Program-made: the position numbers and the translations under genes
In this document: piece by piece, positions 20,249-26,730 of the stretch
How the letters are laid out: each line of letters opens with the position of its first letter
Position numbering within the stretch: position 1 is the first letter of the stretch
The notes under the pieces: generated by a model
What the model saw: the letters and a program-made list of their open reading frames with translations, nothing else
Database searches by the model: none
What the model was told of the DNA's origin: nothing
DNA from: Reclinomonas americana ATCC 50394
Taxonomy: Eukaryota; Jakobida; Jakobea; Jakobida
Length of the DNA: 26,730 nucleotides
Reading direction: 5' to 3'
Assembly: GCA_048213135.1 (NCBI GenBank)
Contig: PS015192.1
Span: 62,829-89,558 of the forward strand

Positions 20249-22021
20249 TCATCGCCGAGGACCGCCGACTGCTCGTGGCGGTGCCTTCGCTAATGGTGCC
20301 ACAGTGGAGGAGAGTGGCACAAGGAGATCGGGATCGGCGACGCCACCGCCGGCGGTGACGCCGAGAGACGCGTGACTGCCGACCATGCCGGTCACTGTCG
20401 GCACTGTGAATCCGCTGGTGGCGGTGGTGGTGGTGCGAGGCGTGCGCGGGAAGATGTTGTCGTAGTCGTCGTCGTCGCCGTTGTCGGTGTCGAGGTCCGA
20501 GTCCTCGTGCATGAGCCGTTGCTTTAGTGCCGTCGGCTGCGATTGCGGGAGCATGCCGAGGTGTGGCGTAGGGGCCACTGTCGAGTCCAGCGACACAATC
20601 GTCGACGACGAGGAGCGCTTCTCGCGCGACATGGCCGGCGGGTGCGAGATGCGCATGGTTGTGGGGTAGTCGTCGAGCTCGGCGGCCACCGACGCGTCTT
20701 GGCGGAAAAAGTCTGCGGCATTGCCGATCGCGAACGCGTGGTACGTGCCGCTGTCTGGTCGCAGCATGCGGCGGCGGTGCAGCAGCATCACCACAAACAC
20801 CGTGAGATTGGTCAGCCCCAGTGTCTGCAAAAAAACGGGAGTGAGTGACAACACAATGGAGAGAGCGAACGCGACTTGCACACCTCCATCATGAGATACG
20901 TGGGATCGTGAGGCCAGGCAGCACCAAACAGCTCCGCCATGAACGCCACGCTAAACACGGAGCAGCACACGCATCCCGCAACGGAGATCACCAGCGCCTG
21001 TCATCACCACCGCCACCATCAGCAACAAATGATTGGATAGCGGACATGGAAGAGGGAGTACCTTGCGAATGGCCGTACGCAGATGCGCGCTGGCATTGGA
21101 GTAGGCATTGGCGCGTTGCACGAGATGCAACAACAGCGGCGTCAACACCAACAGCAGGAAGAACATCAAGTTCGACACAAAGAAGCAGCCGGCGACGGCT
21201 TGCGAGAGCGTCGGGCACACGGGATTGTTGGCAATGGCATCGATTGTGTTGCAAGTGGTTCCGTGCACGGCAATGATCACGACCAGCGCCACAAACAACA
21301 ACACCTGAATGCACATCATCACGCCCACCGAGGCCGCCAGGAAGCTGCGCAGATTGCACGGACGCCATCGATTCGAGATCACCGACGTCAACACAAGGTA
21401 CCAGTACACCGACACTGATGTCACAATGACACTGTAACACATACACGCATGCATGAGTGAACGAGTGAGTGAGTGAGACGCTTCTCTGCAGGCAGACGAA
21501 ACGCGAGACAGGCATTGGCTAAGGCGACCACGGCCACATCGGCGGCAAGTGGTGCGTCAATCGGCAACCACAGGTACACAAAGATGACCACAGACTCCAC
21601 ACAGCAGCCAAAACGCAGTACTTGAATGAGCCAGAAGATGAGCTTTTGCCGCACACTTGCACTGTGTGTGTGTGTGCAAATGATGAGTGAATCTCTCACT
21701 CTTTCTCTCTCTGTGTGTGATGATGCACTCACCGGCGCCCGGGCACGTAAAACAAATGAAAAGCTAATGAGGCGGCAGCTAATATCATGGCCGCTAGTGT
21801 GGAGATGCTAATGACCACACATTGTGCTTGCTGTGAACAGTGTGTGTGTGCGCGTGAGAGAGTGCACACACACACACATGCGTGTTCTCTTCACTGGGAT
21901 ACGCAACTGGGAAGCCGACACACATGCTGGCTGCAGCGCCCCACCGGCCTCCACTCACACTCACACTTATGTATCGATATGTGTGTGACTCACTTGTAAA
22001 AACTTCACTCATTTGGCTCAT
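20249..22021 (-). CDS. Seven-transmembrane protein with acidic Ser/Thr-rich tail
   Basis: Polytopic membrane protein, family not recognised. Exons: 21994-22021, 21733-21826, 21503-21655, 21062-21431, 20884-20997, 20249-20824; 1335 bases, 444 residues. Hydrophobic segments lie at about 11-37, 45-72, 82-110, 122-148, 168-197, 216-242 and 248-269. A nine-residue N-terminus with no signal peptide, seven spans and a long hydrophilic C-terminus suggest a GPCR-like layout with the tail in the cytoplasm. The loop between spans 4 and 5 carries two Cys (GTTCNTIDAIANNPVC). The tail (about 270-444) has Ser/Thr clusters and an acidic run (HEDSDLDTDNGDDDDYD) that could be phosphorylated. A distant relation to the TOM1/THH1/GPR137 group is possible from the RRVRQKLIFWL pattern after span 1 but is weak. 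Stop is 102 bases before the UBE2W start. Confidence 0.75.
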
Positions 22022-22103
22022 TGTTGCAACGGGGGATAACGAAAGAAAGGAGAGAGGGGGGTTGGAGGGGGGATAGCGTTGGGGATCGCTTGCGCGATCG
22101 TGC
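22022..22103 (-). promoter_or_regulatory. 82-base spacer: ACSL 3' end and 7TM promoter
   Basis: Contains a C-rich/CT-rich stretch on the minus strand (CCCCCCTCC type) before the 7TM start codon. No AATAAA follows the ACSL stop, so its transcript may end by another signal or run into the 7TM leader. Confidence 0.5.
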
Positions 22104-25100
22104 TTACTTGCCGACACCGGCGGCGGAGGCAGCAGCGCCGGCCACTGTGCTGGGTTCGATCTGTGGGAAGGAGGGTGGGTGTGAGGTGTTGCCATGATCG
22201 GGTGGTGAATGCACAAATAAGGAGAGTAACCTCGGCGTACACCGAGGCGATCTCGTCGGCGTAGCGGCGGGCGAGCACTGGGCGCTTGATCTTCATCCTG
22301 TATATGCGGTGGTATTGGCGTGTCATGAATCACATTGACATAGAAAAAGAGCGGCGGGGGAACGAAACGTGGGTGTGCAGGCGTCATTGTCCACTGCGAA
22401 ACGACACGGGCGAGGCAAGTCAGTGCGGTGCACGAAACAGCACCGGGAGGGGAGGAGAGACAAAGAGTACAAACCAGTCCACGGCTCCTGCTCGACGATA
22501 ATGGCCGCCGGAATCTCAAAGCTGGTGAACTGTGCGGCGAGCACGGGTGTTACAAGAGGTGCCACACACACACACACACACAGCAAGAGATGCGTGCACT
22601 TCATTCGACGTGCCTTCTCCGCCTTCGCAATGGTCCTGATCTGCTCGTGGATCTCAGCCGACAGCTGGTCACGCTTGTCCGACGCCACCACCGCTTGCAA
22701 AATGGTCTGCCACGGATCGACAGTGAGCATGCAGCGGGAAAGCGGCACGAAGAAGGGAGACGTGGCTCACCTCGGTGCCGCGCTTCTCAATGCCGTGATG
22801 GGCAGCCCAGGCCGTCACCGCGACTGCAGGAAAGAGGGGATGAGACGACGCCATCGGAACGTAAAACACAGTGGATCACTCACTCTCGTCGGGCACGACA
22901 ACGGCGATTAGCTGTGAAACGCAGCGGAAAACTGTTAGCGGCACAGAGGGAAATAAAAGGCAAGGCAAGCTAGGCGACGAAACCTTGGTGCGCAGGCCGT
23001 CACCTGCAACAAAGAAGCCAAGACAACAAGAGTCAGTCTCCAGCACCACCCTCTCAGCACACGAGAAAGAAAGCGCACCGTACACAAAGATCTGGCCGAC
23101 CAGAGTGGCCGCGGAGAACGCGCCCTCCAGCTTCTCGGGACTGTGTCAACACATAACGCGTGAGGGACTCCAGAAACCACCACCAGGCAGCTCGATACGG
23201 AGGGAGACGCAACGCAATGTACTCGCCGAGTGCCGTCTTGAACAGAGCTGCACCGCGAGTACAGAGTGTGAGAGAAACACATGAACGACAATCAATTCTG
23301 CACAGAAAACGCAACACTTGGCACGGTCGACAATCGAGAAAGTGCCGTTCGGGTTGCGGCGACCAATGTCACCGGTGCGGAACCACCTGCAACAACACGT
23401 CAGCGACACTCGCCAGCAAGAGGGCGGGAGGGCAGATGGGACATACCCGTCGCGGAGGAACACCTCGGCGGTCTTCTCCGGCTCCTTAAAGTAGCCGGCC
23501 GTCACCGTCGGGCCGCGGATGCACAGCTCACCAGACTCTGGCAGGCGGTACGGGCCAAACTCCGACGCATCGGCAAACTTGATCTCCACGGAGATCGTGG
23601 GAGCGCCAATGACGCCGACATCGCCGTCGTTGACGAGCTGGATGGTGGAGGCGGCGCACGTCTCCGTCAGACCGTAGCCCTGCACCACGTTGCACATGAA
23701 GCACCTGTGTGTTTGCGCGCGCGAGTGTGTCAGCAAGAAACGNNNNNNNNNNNNNNNNNNNNNNNNNNNNNNNNNNNNNNNNNNNNNNNNNNNNNNNNNN
23801 NNNNNNNNNNNNNNNNNNNNNNNNNNNNNNNNNNNNNNNNNNNNNNNNNNNNNNNNNNNNNNNNNNNNNNNNNNNNNNNNNNNNNNNNNNNNNNNNNNNN
23901 NNNNNNNNNNNNNNNNNNNNNNNNNNNNNNNNNNNNNNNNNNNNNNNNNNNNNNNNNNNNNNNNNNNNNNNNNNNNNNNNNNNNNNNNNNNNNNNNNNNN
24001 NNNNNNNNNNNNNNNNNNNNNNNNNNNNNNNNNNNNNNNAACATCAGCATGAATATCACGGATGGAAAACGCACGCGCGGAGGAATTGCTGGATCTCCGG
24101 GCGCAGAGGGCCACCACCAGAGATCATGGTGTGCAGGCGACCGCCGAGGGTGTTCTTCGTCTTGCGGAAAATCTGTGGTACAGAGAGGATGAGCCAGCGA
24201 CACAAGATCAAGTGCGCCGACAAAAGCACGAAACCAGGCAGTCCATGCAGCACGTGTTGCGGCCCGACATCTTCTTGGCGAGGGCGTTCTGGAAAAGGCG
24301 CTGCTTGCGGGCCGGGAGCTACACACGAGGGGTGAGAACGCGGAAGAGCGCTGTGCCGATCGTACAGAAGCGTACCTTGGCCACATTCTGTAGCAGCACA
24401 AACGGGAGAGAGATGAGCATGGCAATTAAAGAATGGGAGATGATCACTGCACGGAACGCACCGCCATGACACCGTCGTGGAGACGCTCGTAGATGCGCGG
24501 CACACCGGCGAGGATCGTCGGGCGGAGGGCACCTGCACGATGACGCGACGAGTGAGCAAAGGCACACGGGTGAGTGACATATTGAACAGCACGCACCCAA
24601 GTCGTCCTTGATCTTGCGCGGGTCCTGCGGGGAATACAACAAGACAGGTTAGCATCGCCGAGGTTCAAGCCGGCCACTGCTGCAGCTGTTCTACACACCC
24701 CACTGTAGTAGCCAATGGAGCTGCCGCACATGAGGAAGAAGTTCTCAATCACACGCTGTGTGCAAAATGAGGCGAGATTATAAGAGTCGGTGACAATGGA
24801 AGCCAGTGAATTCGGGGGAGCGCAGACGCACCTCGAAGATCTGGTTCGCAAGAATGCACACAGATGATACAAATGTGAGCACAGATAATACAAGGAGAGC
24901 ACGAGGTTGATTGGTTACGCACGTGAGCAAGCGGGAGGAACGCCAGGATGCAGTCACACGTCTTCAGGCGACGCATGTTGCTGGCAGCACCTGCACACAG
25001 CATCAGCGTCAGCAGCCCGACACGAATCCTGGTCTTTTCACACACACGCAGCACCAACCAGCAATCGCGGCCACCATGTGGTTGTGGTGAATCATGACAC

Positions 25101-26650
25101 CCTGCGTCGATCAGTGAGCACGATACCACACAAATGAACGCACCCTTGCAATGCTCACCTTCGGCACGCCAGTGGTGCCGCTGGTGTACATGAGAATGGC
25201 CAGCTCCTGCGGCGACGGGAGCACATCCTCCGACGGATGCTCCGCACCCTGTCGCAACAATGAGATCAGAAACTTATCAGCCCCCTCGCATGCGCGTGGT
25301 GAGCACCACACACCAGTCGGCCGAGCTCCTCCAGCGTGAGGATGTTGCGACCGGCGGCGGCGACAGCGGCCTTGTCATTCTCCGTCACCTGATTGTCGAT
25401 GACGATGATGTGGCGCACGAGGGGCACTTGGTGCAGGGTGGACAGGAGCTGTGTGTCACCGGAGGGTGAGCATGCGCCACGATTGAGAGACGCTCGAGAA
25501 CGGATGGAAAACCTTGGCGAGGCATTCGGGAGCGCACAGCACAGCCTGGCACTCACTGTCGTGCACGCACAGGAGGTGTGTGAGAAAAGAAGAACGTCAA
25601 GACAAGAACACGAGCGATAAGCCGACGAAACGAGTGCTCGAGAATGTACCTGCATGGGGCGAAAGACGTCGTCGTCAGTTCACAGACAAAAGGGAAAACA
25701 GATGATTCGCAAACACGACGCAACTCCACGGCATTCGGGCCGAGCGTGTCATACAGCGACACGGTGACCATGTTGCGACGGTAGCACGCTGTGAAACGAG
25801 TGAGAAACCTACCCTTGACTCCCTCTCCTTTCCTCCCGTTTGCTCACCATGCTCCACCAACTGCCACTCGAAGCGAGTCTGCACACGACGAAAGACCATG
25901 AGTCGCACGACACCGCACACTCATTCACCTGGTCGATGACTTGCCTTGGCGTAGAAGCCGATCGGAGCACGCGGCTGCAGTCCCAGGTGGGTCAGACCTG
26001 CACGCACACAATGAGGTTCTCTCCATCGACCATTCTCGCATGGGAGCGCACAAACCAGCAGCGTACTGCGCAATGTGGCGATCGGCCTCCTCGTACGTCA
26101 TCCACTGGTACGGACCCTCCTGGCGATGACTGCACAGAGTGTGTGAGCGCCCTCAACCTCACACACGCACACACACTGCGTCACATCGCGGAAACACACC
26201 CGAGAGCCTTGCCAGTACGGTTGAGTCCCAGGCCGCAGCGGAAGCACTGCGTGCATTCCCTCTTTCAGATCTCTCTCTCACACACACACTCAAACCTGCT
26301 CATGAGGAGCGAGACGCAACGTCGGCCAGCGTGAGCACATCGATCGGGAGATCGGCGTACACATCCTTCGGCTTGGTCACCAACTCAGCACCGGCCTTGG
26401 CATTGCTACAGCGAACAATCAACATGACGAATGTACACACACACACAGCACACAGCGCACAGAGTCGCTCACCGGAACACGCCTGCGCATGTGTGAGAAG
26501 AGAGCGAGAGTGTGAGCACACATCGGTTGCAGAGGAGAGGAGTTGGGAGGAGCAACACACCATCGCCGATATCCACACTCTGTGCGTCCACAGCAGGGAA
26601 GTGCGCAATCTGCGACGCGCTATAGCCAGCGTTTGATGAACAGCAGCCCA
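22104..26650 (-). CDS. ACSL: Long-chain acyl-CoA synthetase (5' end uncertain)
   Basis: ATP-dependent long-chain fatty acid:CoA ligase of the AMP-binding superfamily. Exons in order: 26561-26650, 26473-26482, 26321-26405, 26200-26246, 26056-26129, 25945-25997, 25848-25878, 25725-25788, 25632-25649, 25513-25555, 25314-25448, 25159-25248, 25059-25101, 24923-24990, 24832-24840, 24699-24755, 24597-24624, 24462-24532, 24376-24387, 24235-24318, 24075-24172, 23447-23704, 23316-23386, 23214-23247, 23079-23140, 22984-23003, 22884-22911, 22771-22823, 22600-22706, 22475-22521, 22369-22393, 22231-22297, 22104-22160. About 678 residues in frame. Motifs: GPYQWMTYEEAD, the P-loop TSGTTGVPKGVMIHHNH, LPLAHIFERV, QGYGLTET, GWFRTGDIG, DRAKSLFKTALGEYIAPEKL, and CTPTMKIKRP with the acyltransfer Lys. 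It ends EIEPSTVAGAAASAAGVGK without a peroxisomal SKL-type tail. The gap at 23743 falls inside one intron. Upstream, ATG at 26725 could begin a short first exon, but this is unproven. Confidence 0.93.
22563..22582. repeat. CA microsatellite in ACSL intron
   Basis: About ten CA units, read as TG on the coding strand, in the intron before the exon encoding FEIPAAIIVEQEPW. Confidence 0.8.
23743..24039. other. Assembly gap (297 N) inside an ACSL intron
   Basis: The exon before it ends in phase 2 (FLR plus GC) and the exon after it starts with the completing G, giving FLRACFMCNVVQGYGLTET as the family requires. No coding sequence need be missing. Confidence 0.85.
24376..24387 (-). CDS. ACSL: ACSL micro-exon, 12 bases (NVAK)
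   Basis: Flanked by gctacag and gtacgc. It joins HDGVMA to LPARKQRLF, giving the expected contiguous helix; omitting it keeps frame but removes four residues. Confidence 0.75.
24832..24840 (-). CDS. ACSL: ACSL micro-exon, 9 bases (IFE)
   Basis: Flanked by aaccag and gtgcgt. It supplies exactly the IFE of the conserved LPLAHIFER motif between the exons ending LPLAH and starting RVIENFF. Confidence 0.85.
25632..25649 (-). CDS. ACSL: ACSL micro-exon, 18 bases (YILEH)
   Basis: Flanked by catgcag and gtttcg. It joins GPNAVE to SECQAVLCAP, rebuilding the family pattern NAVEYILEHSE. Confidence 0.8.
25879..25944 (-). other. ACSL: GC-AG intron, 66 bases, in ACSL
   Basis: The exon ends GFYAKAAG-frame as YAK with AAG, followed by gcaagt; the next exon starts TRFEWQLVEHA. 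The rest of the donor is a perfect match to AAG|GCAAGT, the normal form of GC donors. Confidence 0.8.
26473..26482 (-). CDS. ACSL: ACSL micro-exon, 10 bases
   Basis: Bounded by gcgcag and gtgagc, entered in phase 1 and left in phase 2. It gives SVDIGDGVFRNAKAGAELV across three exons; without it the frame is lost. Confidence 0.7.
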
Positions 26651-26730
26651 CTGCATCACACACGCAAAGAGAACGATGAGTGACGTATGCATGACACGCA
26701 TGCACACGCAAGCGATAATAACATCGTGAC
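26651..26730 (-). other. Upstream sequence of ACSL at window edge
   Basis: No conserved residues are recognisable. An ATG at 26725 opens MLLSLA and could splice in the needed phase 1 at a GTGCAT donor to the exon at 26650, giving a short N-terminus, but the true start may lie outside the window. Confidence 0.3.

Noticed and set aside
22104-22160. Peroxisomal targeting signal at the acyl-CoA synthetase C-terminus
   Set aside because: The protein ends GVGK, which does not fit the SKL-type consensus.
22562-22582. CA, GT and GA runs considered as CRISPR-like or functional tandem arrays
   Set aside because: They are plain dinucleotide microsatellites in introns with no spacers or conserved units.

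Overview
This is nuclear DNA of a flagellated, intron-rich, gene-dense single-celled eukaryote. Nearly all the sequence is split into short exons with introns of roughly 30-270 bases. Intergenic spaces are only 63-241 bases, and GT, CA and GA microsatellites sit mostly in introns. A cilium/basal-body gene (CFAP410 type) implies a flagellate. A plant-type GT77 glycosyltransferase and a plant-type DUF936 protein suggest an algal or other protist lineage, which I cannot name from this sequence. There are no bacterial-style operons, RNA genes, CRISPR arrays or transposons that I can support. Four runs of N (513-1366, 2262-2651, 3098-3384, 23743-24039) interrupt the window.

Layout. 1-1930: CFAP410-like LRR protein; exons 1-3 lie on the minus strand right of the first gap, while the matching exons 4-5 lie on the plus strand left of it, so the first contig looks misoriented. 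2172-4691 (+): Golgi-type GT77/XEG113-like glycosyltransferase, divergent from CFAP410 over a 241-base shared promoter. 4755-14215 (-): a 40-exon, about 2103-residue coiled-coil protein. 14326-19178 (+): an 11-exon, about 1408-residue DUF936-like protein, divergent from the coiled-coil gene with only 110 bases between start codons. 19249-20146 (-): UBE2W-type ubiquitin-conjugating enzyme, 7 exons, 154 residues. 20249-22021 (-): seven-transmembrane protein with an acidic tail, 6 exons, 444 residues. 22104-26650 and probably slightly beyond (-): long-chain acyl-CoA synthetase with at least 33 exons, including micro-exons of 9, 10, 12 and 18 bases.

Exon models were built by hand: splice sites were accepted where GT (rarely GC)-AG boundaries kept the reading frame and, for recognised families, rebuilt a conserved motif. 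All five models that run uninterrupted from start to stop, or to the window edge, stay in frame throughout. The genes do not form one pathway. CFAP410 and perhaps the giant coiled-coil protein point to the basal body/cytoskeleton; the others cover glycosylation, ubiquitin, membrane signalling and lipid activation.

The most unusual features are genome-level splicing habits and one gene architecture: recurrent GTTGCG and GTTTCG donors, GCAAG acceptors, micro-exons, and a coiled-coil gene whose N-proximal exons are mostly whole multiples of seven codons.
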